A stretch of DNA of 64,000 nt, taken from contig NC_133234.1 of assembly GCF_040436345.1 (NCBI RefSeq), forward strand, positions 9,734,446 to 9,798,445, read 5' to 3'. Below the pieces are notes generated by a model. That model was not told where the DNA came from and did not search any database. It worked only from the letters and a program-made list of their open reading frames with translations. Below are positions 1-11,869 of the stretch, in pieces. Each line of letters opens with the position of its first letter. The stretch's first letter is position 1. The DNA is from Pagrus major (lineage: Eukaryota > Chordata > Actinopteri > Spariformes > Sparidae). The translations under genes were made by a program, and so were the position numbers.

Positions 1-1278
1 ACTACATGTTTAAAAATAGAACAGACCTAAAAATTCAGGAAAGTCATGTGATTTCTGCTCAGTGAAGTCTTTTACACTTCCATCAATTATCACTGGGCGA
101 CTAAACCGTAACCTTGTGCAGCTTTTGGGTCTGGGTATATGGGGGAAAGAAACATTTACAGAGTGAGAGAATGAGAAGAGGATGTTCAGCTTAATAAAGA
201 GAACCTGCTTTATTCACATGACTGATTTTTTTTTTATGGCTGTGTGCTGAAGCAGCAACGGTTAACCTTAGCCTCCAGCAGCAGCAGGCGCATCTTTTAT
301 TAGCGGGTCCTTACTCATGCACACAGAATCACTCAACCTAACAGCAACTGTTATGAACTTCTATTATTTGAGTACAACCCTGGCCAAAGAGGCAGACCTA
401 CATTTCTTCAGTGGTTAATTTTTTTTATTTTTTTTTAAAGTAATGTAATGTATCTGACATTCATGGTCCTGTTCTGGCTGCTGAAGGTAGAACCAATTAG
501 GATTTAGTGCTGCTTTAAATATTTAATGGGCTTTCAGGTTGTTTGTACAAATCCCTACTTGTTTATCTGGAGCTGCAATATAATCATCTCCTGTCCTCCA
601 CCTGAGAGCTCCAGATCACAGATAGGAGCTGGATACAGTTGTCCAACTGGACTGTAGACAAATGAGCTGGCTTACAGCCAGTTTACTTTTCTTGTGTCCC
701 TCCTCCTCCTGCATGGAGGTACAGGCTTTCAGGTCACTCTGGCCCAGCCCTCTGAAGAAGTTTCTTCTACCCTAGGCGCTCTGCTAATGTTTTTGCTTCA
801 AGAGTCTGAGAGCAAACCTGTGCTTCAAACAGCCTGGAGATCCTGCAGGTGGGAGGTGGATGCAGCAGAGCTTCTGCAAACAATATCAATATCATCGTGA
901 CAGCTACACCAGTAAGACTCTGTGGTGTGATGGGAGAACATCACCCTATACACTCCAGCAGAAACATCAACACCAGAGTCCTCCCTCTATTCCCATCTTG
1001 TAGAGCTGGAGGTAGTTGCATCAGCTCTTTTATAAGTTTAAACTTATGACTTGATTCCACTGGGCGCGTCTCTGCAATCTCACATGTGCAATGCTGTTTT
1101 GTTCCAAAACACTATAACAGTGATTACTGTTGGGATACAGAGCTGTTTAGTACTTATTTTAATAAAAGATATATATCACTTATGGCAACTTTAAACGTGT
1201 TTATTGTTATTATTTTGCATTTTGTTGTGCAGACCCCGAGTCTGCACAGGGTGTTTTATTATGAAAATTGAGCGGATG
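1..1278. other. Non-coding stretch, nothing recognised
   Basis: AT-rich intergenic or intronic sequence with short poly-T runs. Open frames at 694-1049 show no family motif, no codon bias and no matching splice sites. It may lie in a kctd17 intron, because only the first coding exon of that minus-strand gene is in the window. Confidence 0.5.
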
Positions 1279-1286
1279 CTCTATGC

Positions 1287-1638
1287 CAGAGGTGCCCAAA
1301 CTTTTTTCCTTGGAGGTTCAATACTGAAACTTAGTGATGGGCCATAGTCCAAAAGCAAGCACCCATTATACTGTATTATATTATTAAGATGTAAAATGGT
1401 ACTAGAACCCCAATGTCCCTTTGTTGACCGACTACCTGCACAAAGTGTCCGCCAGGCACAAATTAACAATAATCAGGGATTATAAATATTTTTACCTCAC
1501 AAAACATTAAAAAGCATAAACATTGCTTTAACTTTTGAAATTTTTTATTTATTTTTTCCACTAGAAACATTTGGCATGCCAAATTAAACCTTATGGTGGG
1601 CCAACTTTGGCCTGCGGGCCCCACTTTGGGCAGCCCTG
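1287..1638. mobile_element. hAT-like MITE with 8-bp target duplication
   Basis: A 352-bp non-coding element. The left end starts CAGAGGTGCCCAAACT. The right end, read inward on the other strand, starts CAGGGCTGCCCAAAGT, so the ends form an imperfect terminal inverted repeat. The 8 bases CTCTATGC flank it on both sides (1279-1286 and 1639-1646) as a perfect target-site duplication. An 8-bp duplication with CAG-type ends is the signature of hAT transposons. The interior encodes no transposase, so it is non-autonomous. Confidence 0.82.
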
Positions 1639-1646
1639 CTCTATGC

Positions 1647-4600
1647 TGTTCCACTGTCTGACTTCCTGCCTGGCCCGATCTGCTCCATACACCATCACAG
1701 GGCTGCTGTCAATTTCCACCAAAAATAGAATTGCTGCATAGTCTGCAGAGCAAAATGGAGAGTTGCTTCCGGGACATTTTTGAAACGTGCCGTGGATCAG
1801 CTTGTGGAACCACAAACACTGTATAGAACGGCAGCGTTCACCTCCATGTTGCATCCGTAACACGATGCAGACTTGCCCAGCGCAATCTGGGGGTTAGCCT
1901 AAATATCACTTCAGTTTAAAGTTAGTGGAGATTTATCCATTACACATAAATTACAATTAAATTACACATAGTAGTTCTGAAGTAGTTATTAGTTATTACA
2001 ACATATTTAAACCCAGTAACTGCAACATGTAACTGCGTAACGGCTAACTGAGCTAACTTGATTGAAAAAAACTAAGGCTAACTTGCTAATATGTGACTGT
2101 TATAAGTAAAAGAGGTCATATATGTGGTCAACACATCTGACCTCACTTCATAAAATGCTGTTTAATAATAATATATGCTGTAAAGACATTAAAATACATT
2201 TCACAAAATACCTTAATTTGCTAGATGAGCTAATTAAATAGCTAGTTTAGCATAAGTGGATAGCCCCAACTAACTCTAAACTGCATGAATACCACTAACA
2301 CTGAAAAGCAGTGATTTAAAAAATATCAACACTCAAGTTTATTATCTTTTTTACCATCCTAAAAAAAATCCTAAAAATGTTTTGAGGTTATGCTCCAGCT
2401 TGTGATGTTACCGTGACTTCCTGTTAACACATTTGATTGCTTTAGATTGGCCAGCAACAGATATTTCCTGCAACCAATTTACACATTGCAGGTTTTTACT
2501 GACTAAGATATTCCTTCAGTTTTAATGGTGTTCACAGAAAAACTATTCTACTTTGTTTTGATGAGCTTTAACCCATCATCTCCAGCGTGACAGCCTAGTG
2601 GTAAAAGTACAGAAAAACATAGACCGACAGTCAGATGAATAGGCCCGTTCTGCTAGGAGCAAGAAGACATTTTTGAATGATAACTACTGTGTTGCCAAGC
2701 CAATTAATATTAGGAATATCACTTTGTACCTGACACTCATCCCTTCAAGTCCAACCAATCTTAATTATATAAAAAACGAATGCAAGGAACGAGGAAACCT
2801 ACGTACCCAAGTGGACAGATTCAGACTGTAAAGCAGTCTGCAGGATGGAGATGCAGCTGGTTGCGAGACGGATTAGTGGGAAAGAAGAAAGATAGAGAAA
2901 ATGGTGGGAAGACAAATATCTTAGGAGAAACTGTACGACAAATAACCTCCAATTAGAAATGAAGGGTAGACGTATTTGAAAATACCAAAGACAAAGAAGC
3001 ATAGAGGGACACAGCCATAGAGATGGAAGATGAAGACACATGGGGTTTGCGTGTGTTTGTGTGTGACAGAGGGACAGACAGACAGACAGGATGGAGGGAT
3101 GGAATATGAGGACCAACAGGCAGCTTGTGGAGAGTGTGCCTGCACATAAAATCACAGTGATTAGAGCGTAGAAGGGCTGTGGCTGCAGCACAGAGCATAC
3201 ACAGATGCACACACACACACACGCAGACACACCATTCTAAACGAGTGGAAGAGCTGCAGTGGAGGACAGGCCGACGCCTCATCAACGTGACTTGACTTGA
3301 CAGTGTGGGCATGACAACACTGGCAAAAAGCTTCCTCAATGTGTCAGAGGTTTCTCTCTCTCCCTCACAAACACACACACATAATTAGTAGTTATCTGTT
3401 ATGACAGACCCATTTGCAGCCACAGTACACCAACTTGCTCACAAGATAATATTTTCAGTTGTTGAGAAGACAGGGACACTAGTTGGTGAGTTAATGGTTT
3501 ACAGAACATTTGTTCAGGGAAATAGGATGTGTCTCCACAACATCTCCCTGTAGATGTAAATAAATCCCACAGGCTGCAGTATCACCAAAAGCCAAACAAA
3601 AGCCCTGTTCACTTCGCAAAACACATACACACACGAACACACACACACATGCCTGCTGCATTCTGCTGCTTGCTTGAGCAATGTGTAAACATTTGCAATG
3701 AAGGACACTGAAAAAAAACGAAAAACATTGTGAAATGTTTATCCACTGTGACATTTTCTAAAACATTACCTGTGTGTATGCCAAGTGTAACTGAAGCTTC
3801 ATTTGGAAATACTTTATGATTCTAGAGGCAGATCAAAAAGAGAGCATAGCCCTAGCATAACTAGGGCATTCGTTCAATTTTATGGTTGACTGAACTTGAC
3901 ACCTACCCATCAGTCTCATTCAATCAACACTCATTGATTAATCCAGGCATGTCTTACACTTACTGTAAAGTCCTAGCAAGGCAACCTTGGACAAAAGGTG
4001 CATGATGGCATTTCATTCCTTTGGTCAAGGATTTAGATACATTTTTATAAAGTGTGCGAGTTATAGTCCTATATTTCTTTATAGCATTTTTGTGTGCAGC
4101 ACTAGCAAAAGCACCACAGCGTCTGCCACAGTGTGTGTTGCTTTAAATCTGAAGTAATTAACTTATACATCAGATGGACTTAACGGTTAAGACTCAACAA
4201 TGAGCTATAAAAAAGCCACACTTAATGTTCTATTTTCTATCAAAATTACTTTTATCGAGAACCACGGTGGGTACTATTTCACTTCTGACATTGCGGCCTT
4301 TGCATTGTGACTATAACATATGCATACATTGTTATGTAGATGCCCAAATGATATCCTGCCTCAGTGAGAATGTGAAAACATACACATGGGTGGGCTGTCC
4401 ATGTAGTTCTGATCTTAACGTGGACAAGAGTTGTGGGGGAAAAAAACTCTGGACATGAGTGTGATTGCTAATTAGGGCTCAGCCTAATTTAATTGTCCCC
4501 AGCATCACAGATGGTCTGGCTGAACCACCGATTTGTCAGTGTAGGACACATGTTTGGTGAAGGAGGCATCATGGCAGCTCTACAAGGATACACACATGCG

Positions 4601-6235
4601 ATTTTATGTGCTTCCGCTCCTTTCTGTGTGAACGAAACGGCCTTGTAGATTAATATCACAAGTTCTCTCATAAGTTCTCTCACAAAAAACAAACAAACTT
4701 TTTGGATGTTCTTCAAAAGTCTTGTAAGTGTTATTCTGCAAACTAAATTTTTAATCTAGATATGAGAATATATTGGGTTTTTTTCCCCACATGTTTAAAA
4801 GGATATAACTGCTGCAATTCTCCCGAAATGAAATCTGTATTACTTTCATCTGAATTGATTTTGTTACTAAGTTTAACTTAGCAAAGCAGTCAAGGAAATA
4901 ACTGGAAATATATTTCCCTACCATGGGTTTGCGAATTCCAACCCTAACTATATATCAAACATGCTTACTGTGTTGCCCAACTCTAATTTGTATATCCTGA
5001 TAGTTGAAAAGGAACAAGTCCACACAACTATGTACTGTTTTTTCAAATAAAGCCCTTGGCTCAAGCATTAGCTTCCCATTAGACATCTTGGAGCAAAGAT
5101 AAAATGATAAAGCGAGTCCAGGCATGTGCTGGAATCCACTGTGAGATGGGACAAACACTCCCACAGAGTTTAAACAAAAAGAATACTTGAATATTTGTAC
5201 GGATAACTGAATTAACAACAATTGAACCATCAAAACTCACCAGTATGATCCCCTTGGGATTTAATATGATTAAGCCATCAATAATCATAAATCTGTAGTA
5301 ATACGATCATGTAGTTATTATAGTCCGCAGCAGGCCGCCTTGTTACACCTGTTCACCTAACACCACTTAGCATCATCAAAGCTGAATCTTAGCTACATTA
5401 TATAAATGTCTTGGGACGTCAGGTCAGCTTGGGTTGTATTAACGGCAGATAGGCCTGGGTTGGGTTTGGTGTGGGGGCAGGGCATCTGAGGTGCTCTAAT
5501 CTTATTAAAACAGTCACACATAGCCAGACAGTCTGTGTGTGTGTGCACATGGGTTTTAAAAACAGCCAAGAACCCCTGAGCAGAAACATACTAAGGTCAG
5601 CGGATTAGAGGGGGACTCCAGCACGGATAAAATCAGCTTCTCTCCTGTGTGACGGATGAAAAACACACAGCCTGGACTGCTGCCCTGTGATTCAGCTTCA
5701 GATTGCTCTGTGTGCTAAATAACCCGAGCAGAGGCTGGTTTCTGCCCGGTGGGAAAGACAGTATGCAACCCTGTATGCAGCTAACACTATCCCAGTGTCT
5801 AATTTCAGGACAAGATTCGAGGCTGTGTGTTCAATTTATTCATTCCCAGATAGCACAAGGAACACTGTCGGCAACAACAGTTTCTGCAGAGGTGGTGAGC
5901 CACCCAGATCCTGACGCATCTATTGATCCATTTAGTTCGTAGTTGACGGCCTAAACAAAAGCAACAGTAGCTCTTTTTCCCTGAGGGTTTTTGTTTTCTT
6001 TCATAAAAGTCTATTAATAATTTTATGAGGTTAGAGGATATGGTCTTTATTTCAGGCTTGGTCTGCCATAAAACACTGAGAGACATCCTGCGCAACATCA
6101 TCTGTAGAGTGATGTGCCAGACTTGGACGATTATTGTTATGTAGGTAGCTAACAAGATACAAAGAGGTTCATTTGTTTTTCAATACACAACACAGGATTG
6201 TAGAACAAAATGCTAATTGTAGTCCCTTTATGCTA
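1647..6235. other. Non-coding stretch with simple repeats
   Basis: No exon recognised. It contains CA/GT-rich patches (short (AC) run at 3209-3222, others near 3050, 3370 and 3625), a short GACA run near 3077, and GCTAAC-rich sequence around 2040-2260. The long minus-strand frames at 2799-3378 and 3491-3754 read through CA/GT repeats and are low-complexity artefacts. Confidence 0.5.
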
Positions 6236-6510
6236 ATCACAAAACAAAAATTATACGAGGGATGAACTAAGGAGTCTCACTGCCAGAGGAAAGAAGCTGC
6301 TCTATAGGCGGGTGGTACTGCAGCGGATACTTCTGTATCTCTTGCCAGATGGCAGCAGGGTGAACAGACTGTGGCTGGGGTGGATGTTGTCTTTTAGTAT
6401 ACTTTGTGCTCTGTGCAGACACCTCCCCTCACTGGTATTACTGATGCCTGGAAGATGGGTACCAATGATGTTCTGCTGTAGTGGTATGATGTTTGCAGTC
6501 AACTAGTCCG
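6236..6510 (-). mobile_element. LINE 3' end fragment (RT ORF C-terminus)
   Basis: Reading the minus strand from about 6500 down to 6250 gives the typical C-terminal tail of a fish non-LTR retrotransposon ORF2: HPSHSLFTLLPSGKRYRSIR, then a TTRL segment, an in-frame stop (TAG), and SSFFPLAVRLL. The LLPSGxRYR...FFPxAVRLL pattern is a hallmark of LINE ORF2 tails (L2/CR1/Rex-type groups). The internal stop and short length show a dead, 5'-truncated copy. I cannot assign the clade. Confidence 0.72.
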
Positions 6511-8215
6511 TAATATTAGCTTCAATGTGTTGCTGAGAGGAATAACAGTAACTGAACTTGCAGACAGGCAAAGCTGTATCTTTGTTGCCTTTTCAAAAAT
6601 GATAATTCCATGAATGAGACAAGATTTTTTTCCCCGGCTAACTGTGCATCCAATCTGTTATATTAATCACGCGTGTGTGCATTCACAGCTGTTAAGATCA
6701 GTGGGTCTTACCGATTCAAAGGAACATGGTTCGTATTCATCAGGATGCTTTTTTGAGAAAAACACTGATTACAAACAAATATTAAAAAAACTTTTTTCCT
6801 TGCAATTTCACATGGGGGAGAATTCATTAGCAGTGTAGTGATTATCTAATCAAACTACATTTTCCTTTGGACACTGGACTGCAGCTCTATATACAACTGA
6901 TGATCTTATATATTTTGCTTAATACAAGCCTCCAGCAAAACCATGTTCTTGATTTTTAAAATCAGAATGATTTGTTTACCACAAAGGAACCGGAGACCTG
7001 ACAACAGATGATACACATCTCTAGCATCAACTGAAAAGCCCCTTATAATAACCTAAAGCATGTCTCTCTCTGGTAGGAACTCACATTTAGTCTTTTTACA
7101 GTGCCCCATCTATTAACATATAAATCCTACATATTGACTGAGATGGTTGCATTAAATACCTGACCAAAGCAGTTATTCTGCTGCTTCTCAACAACCATAG
7201 GTTACATTCCAGGGAGGATTCAGAGCCTCGCCTACAGCTCACTTCATATTTTTAGGATGACAGCAGTCTGATGGAGCCAGAAAACAAAAACACTAAAATG
7301 AAGTCCCTCTGTTGTGTCTCTGGAGAGACAAGAGTTTGTGATAAAGAGCAGAAGTATAAGACGCAGACGAGAAAGGACAAACGTGAGATAAGCGCTCACA
7401 GTGAGTCAGCCTTTGAGAGCGAGGATAAGGAGAGGACAGGACAATGATGACAGGGATGGAAAGAGCGGCAATGAGGGAAGGAAAGAGATGTAGGTGTGTT
7501 TGTGCATGTGCAAGAGAGAGAGAGGGAGACAGAGAGAGAGATTTGGTGTGCAACTGTATGTCTTAAGGCGGTGCAGAGGGAGCTTCTGACAGGTCACAGC
7601 TGAAGGTCACATGGGAATATTCTTTCCACAGAGCCTAGTGGTGCAGCAGGGGAACAGTCATCGCTGCTGACGGGTGAAAAACCTCCCAACTCTCATTTTG
7701 GTGGATGTTTTTTGGCTTAGTGGCTTCAGCTACAGAAAGACCTGTTCATCTACTGAGGTTTGCAGACCATGGACACGTGACACAATGTGAAACCCACCAC
7801 CGGATAACATCTAAAGCACATGGTGTTGACGCTAAAGATGAGCTGATTAGGATCAGCACATGACGATGTATACTGGGAGATGATATAAATTAGTCAGTTA
7901 GACAGTCTGTCATCAGTTTGTACTGTGGTTTAGTATCTCTGGGCATGTTAGACCTTGCGGGTGATGTTGTGAATCAATGAGCAGGACTGTTTTACAGTAT
8001 GAGATTTTTGCAAAAGTACTTTGATTTTTTCTATTTCATTTTATTTAAACTGACATTCTGATATTTTATCCATAAACCTGGGAGATGGAGCCTGTCCACT
8101 GTTGCTCTGTTGTTTCCTCCATTATCAGAATTGGGAGGCACTTGAGGCAAATTAGTGATTAATGATGTTGGGCTGTACAAATAAAACTGACTGGACTAGT
8201 CCAACAATTAAAAAA
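6511..8215. other. Non-coding stretch
   Basis: No gene recognised. A GA-rich patch (about 7510-7545, GAGAGAGG-type) produces minus-strand serine/leucine-rich open frames at 7293-7597, which I regard as low complexity. Confidence 0.45.
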
Positions 8216-8227
8216 AGGTGCAATAAA

Positions 8228-8634
8228 AAGGTGCAATATGTAAGGATTGGCAAATTCATACTCGAAAGAAATAAGGGGCACCATTTAGGGCTGGGCGATT
8301 AAACGATTTTCTGGGCTCGTGATCAAATTTATGTTGATTTCGGTGATAAGCCTTGCACATTTTACTTGATATGGATTGACCTAACAGCCTATTGCCTGGC
8401 GAAAATAAACACGGCTGCAGGGAAGGACCGAGCCGGCTAACTTCCAGTTTAGCCCCTGGCTAACTTCAATGGGGGTAAAATAATTTAATCGGGCGGCTCT
8501 TCTAGATTTTCCAAATTTTATTGGACCAAATGGCTCAAATTCTGACAGTATAACGAGTCATTTCACAGGGGTTGTGAATTTTGGTTTATTTTTGAGTGTT
8601 TTAAACTCAACTTCTTACATATTGCACATTTTAG
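8228..8634. mobile_element. TIR element, GTGCAATATGTAAG family (copy 1)
   Basis: About 400 bp bounded by inverted copies of GTGCAATATGTAAG: forward near 8231-8245 and reverse complement (CTTACATATTGCAC) near 8614-8627. A partial duplicate of the left tip (AAAAAGGTGCAAT) sits just outside. No coding capacity. It resembles the TIR elements at 17244-17479 and 39561-39794. The superfamily is uncertain. Confidence 0.6.
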
Positions 8635-10062
8635 TTCCTTCATTTTAACATATGGTCCATAAAATGTCAGCAAATACTGCCAACCACAACTTTCCAAAGC
8701 AATTTTGACGTCCTCAGATGTTTTATTTTGCTTGACCAATGATCACAATCCCCAAAGTATTCAGGTTATTATCATAGAAACAAACAAAAAAAATCAAAAC
8801 AGACTATAAACAGAATATATTCACATTTGAGAAGATGAAACAAGTACATTTTTGCCAGTGTTGCTTAAAAAATTACTCATTGTCTATCAGCCCTGTACTA
8901 TGCTATCTAATAAAGGCATAAGGTTCTATTTCCAAATTGAGTTAAATTACTGTAAGTACATCTATCTACATCACCCCATCCTATAGATGATATTCTCACA
9001 GTTGCTAAACAGAGAACAACATTCAATAAGAGGTTATTACCTGACAGCGAAAAAACTGTCAGCTTACAGCAAACTCCCCTTTCCCTCCCTGTCAGACACA
9101 TGCATATCAAAGGCTGGATGATAATAGAAATCTGCATTATTCATGAGCCTTTCCAGCTCTTCCACTGTGTTCAGTCTGCATGTGACAGGGAGACGCACAA
9201 TACATCTCTCTCTCTCTCTCTCCATAAGATGCCAGCTGTACAGCTACTGACTGTGCAGCTCGCTGCAGAAGAGGAGGCACGTGTTCATCCATCTGACCCA
9301 AGCTACATTCACACCACAAAATGATGCTGAGACACACACACACACACACAGAGGAGAAACAGAGAGTGGGAGAGCTTCTTGCTGCACATGTACAGTATAT
9401 CAGCTGGTCATTAGACAACTCTACGCCTACTCTGGAGCTGTGTTTCCGGACCAGAACAGAATTTAAGTAATAGGTTCTGGGAAATGCATACAGATAACAC
9501 AGTTATAGTATAATACAGTTGGGTGGTTCATTTAAGACTACTGTGATTTCTTAGGGGATAAAGACATCACAGTGCACAAATGGGCAATTATCATTTAGAC
9601 CAAAAAGAGCTTTTCCTTCATGCCAAGACCTGCACACATATTTTAGCCAATCTCTTGTGTCAGGTTAGAAAAAGTCCACCTCTCATACCACAGCAATGCA
9701 TATCAAAATGATTCATGGTGATATAACAAATAAAACAAATGTGTATCAAGCCAAACCTTAGCCACCTGTCAGGGCATAGCAACGTTATCACGTGGTGTAA
9801 TACACATGAATGTAAACTCACTATTGAGAGCAACTATGAGTCACCACAGGAATGTTATAAAATGTTTAAGTGGGTTTTCACCAGCTTTCTTTGGCCATAT
9901 ACTTACAGAGGGTAACGTTATAATTACGGGTTAGGTCTTACACATATGTGTGTATAAGGAATGTACAAGGTTAGCTAACTGAGACACAAAATAACTAAGT
10001 AAACTTTAGAGGTCAGTGTTGTAGAAGGTCAATGACACCTTATTACTACACATTAGCCCCAG
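8635..10062. other. Non-coding stretch with an (AC) microsatellite
   Basis: No exon recognised. A (CT) run lies near 9206-9221 and an (AC) run at 9332-9350. Overlapping open frames on both strands at 8907-9466 run through these repeats and have no family resemblance. Confidence 0.45.
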
Positions 10063-10119
10063 TTATAACAAAGTAATAATACATTTTAGCTTCTTATAAA
10101 GTGACCTGAGGGGACTCAC

Positions 10120-10482
10120 CGTGTCTGAGTGCAGGTCCTGCTGCTGGCACAGCCGGTACAGGAACGAAGTTTGCTCCTTGAGGAGGGTCTGCCGCGTCGT
10201 GAGGAACACCGTGCCGCCGACGTTCAGCCGGACCCACTTCCCGTTGTTCCCCCCGGTAGGGTTGATGACTGAGCCGTTACCGATGCTCTGCGACGCCGTC
10301 CCGCCCGGTTCCGTCGCGGTGGCGGTGGCGGAGGTCGCGCTCTCCCCCGCCTCGTTGTCTTTGTTGTTGTTGTTATTGTTGTTGTTGTTATTGTTGTTGC
10401 TGTTGTGGTGGTGGCAGCCGGGGTGCGGCGACGGGGCAGCGACGTCCGCCGGTTCGAGCTGCTCGTCCGCCGTCGTTGCCAT
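10120..10482 (-). CDS. kctd17: KCTD17-like BTB/T1 protein, first coding exon (partial)
   Basis: The exon encodes 121 residues beginning MATTADEQ. The N-terminus is low complexity, with a His-rich stretch and a run of about 12 Asn coded by AAC/AAT repeats, then a Gly/Thr/Ser-rich linker. From about residue 82 it enters a BTB/T1 domain: [19 protein letters not shown] and SFLYRLCQ. This matches the KCTD2/5/17 group; VFLTTRQTL and the EQ-SFL-RLCQ spacing fit KCTD17 best. Members of this group are Cullin-3 substrate adaptors that form oligomers through the BTB domain. The start is chosen because the ATG has A at -3 and G at +4; a longer upstream frame is untypical. The exon ends in phase 0 at a GTGAGT donor (10111-10119). 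The next exon should begin DETGAYLIDRDP-like, but I found none between 1 and 10062, so the gene runs off the left edge or has exons I missed. Confidence 0.85.
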
Positions 10483-10720
10483 TTGGAAACAGGCGTTAGA
10501 CACGAAGTGGAGACGAGCGAGGGCGTCCGTCCGTGTCCGCTGTCGCCTCGGCTCTTTCTCCCCTCCACCAACCAACCAAACGACCGACCGACTAAGCTCC
10601 GCCCCAAACCGCACAAACTCAGGATCAGAACTCCGGAAATTACACATAGTGCACCCGAGAAGTACTTTCAAAATAAAGCTCTACTCTCTCTATCAATGCC
10701 AACCCACATTATGAATTTTG
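10483..10720 (-). promoter_or_regulatory. kctd17: CpG-rich kctd17 promoter / 5'UTR
   Basis: GC- and CpG-rich sequence continues from the first exon to about 10640, including repeated CGAC/CCAA motifs near 10570-10590, then falls to ordinary AT-rich sequence. This is the expected look of a CpG-island promoter. No TATA box seen. The exact transcription start cannot be told. Confidence 0.5.
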
Positions 10721-11171
10721 TGCATTCATGAAGAAATAAAACTTGTTACAAAGTGGGTCAATTCCCTCTGTTAAAAATTAAGAAATCACCAACTCGCCTT
10801 TCTGAATTGTGTGCACAAATCCTTCACACAAATATTGTCGCATTTTATCTTATTTGTTTCAAACTATTTGCAGAAATTGAGGCCGGTTAATGGTTTAAAC
10901 GTATACCTGAGTTGTGAGCCGACAGGTAAAAAATATTTGGTAGTATGCATCAAATTGGCTAACCATTTGAGCTGTTTCTTTATGTCTAGTTAAACATATT
11001 ATTTTGTAAGCAAAAGTTGCCCCATTTCCGGGTTTGGGCTGGTTCTCTTAGGAAAACTTGACAAAGACCAAAAGAACTGGGACTTGTAGTTTTCTTTGTT
11101 AAACTTTCATTAATAGTGCTACTGGATAAGGGAGAAAACACCACACACCACAATTTACATTATATGAAAAC

Positions 11172-11869
11172 TTTATTATAGGATATATTTGCATAAATCA
11201 GTGAGATGATTTTTGTTCCACACTGCATAAACCTGAGTAAATATTGCATAGAACTTAAAACACAAACAACAAACAAACAAATTAGTATTTATTTCCCAAA
11301 ATAATAAAAATGAAAATAGGGTATTTCCCTGATGGCTAAAATCCAAATCGTTGACTGTGAAAACACTGCTGATGTATCTATCATGTTAATTCAGAGTACA
11401 CTGTCATAATAGTGCCACTCTTGGATTGATAAGAGCAATAGTGATCCCAACAGGAACATCTCACTGTGTCTAATGGCTTATCTTCAGTCAAAACAATCTG
11501 ATTTATTCCAAAATACATTTAAGGATATTAACTGATGGATTAGTAAATAGTTTAAGAAACACACAATCAAGCTGGTGTCTTTCTACCTCAGACTGACATT
11601 AAAATTAATGTTTATAACACTTTATTTTAATAGACTGCACATTTGACCATGGAGTCAATCAGACTTCCCCATGTCTGCATTTAACCCTTTAATGACTAAT
11701 TTTAAGCTGTGATAACGCTCAGTGTCTGAGAACTTTACGTTGTTCCCATTAATCACTGGTGTACCAACAGGATATTCAGTGTTGTAACAAAAAATACTAG
11801 GATTCCCGATACTTTGAACAGGAAAGCATGACCTGTTCTACCTGGATGGGTGGTATTCTTCTGTCTCTG
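11172..11869 (-). other. plbd1: plbd1 3'UTR with candidate poly(A) signals
   Basis: Downstream of the plbd1 stop on the minus strand, AATAAA (TTTATT on the plus strand) occurs at 11621-11626 and 11172-11177. Either could end the transcript. No further coding sequence is visible before the kctd17 promoter. Confidence 0.45.

Noticed and set aside
2799-3378. Overlapping Cys/Val/Ser-rich minus-strand frames up to 143 aa
   Set aside because: They translate CA/GT and GACA repeats; low complexity with no splice support.
6578-6598. TCTTTGTTGCCTTTTCAAA also present near 28737
   Set aside because: The flanks do not match beyond this 19-base word, so I could not call a repeat family.
10121-10714. 197-aa plus-strand open frame with a long Leu run
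   Set aside because: It is antisense to the kctd17-like exon; the Leu run is the shadow of the Asn repeat and there is no family motif.
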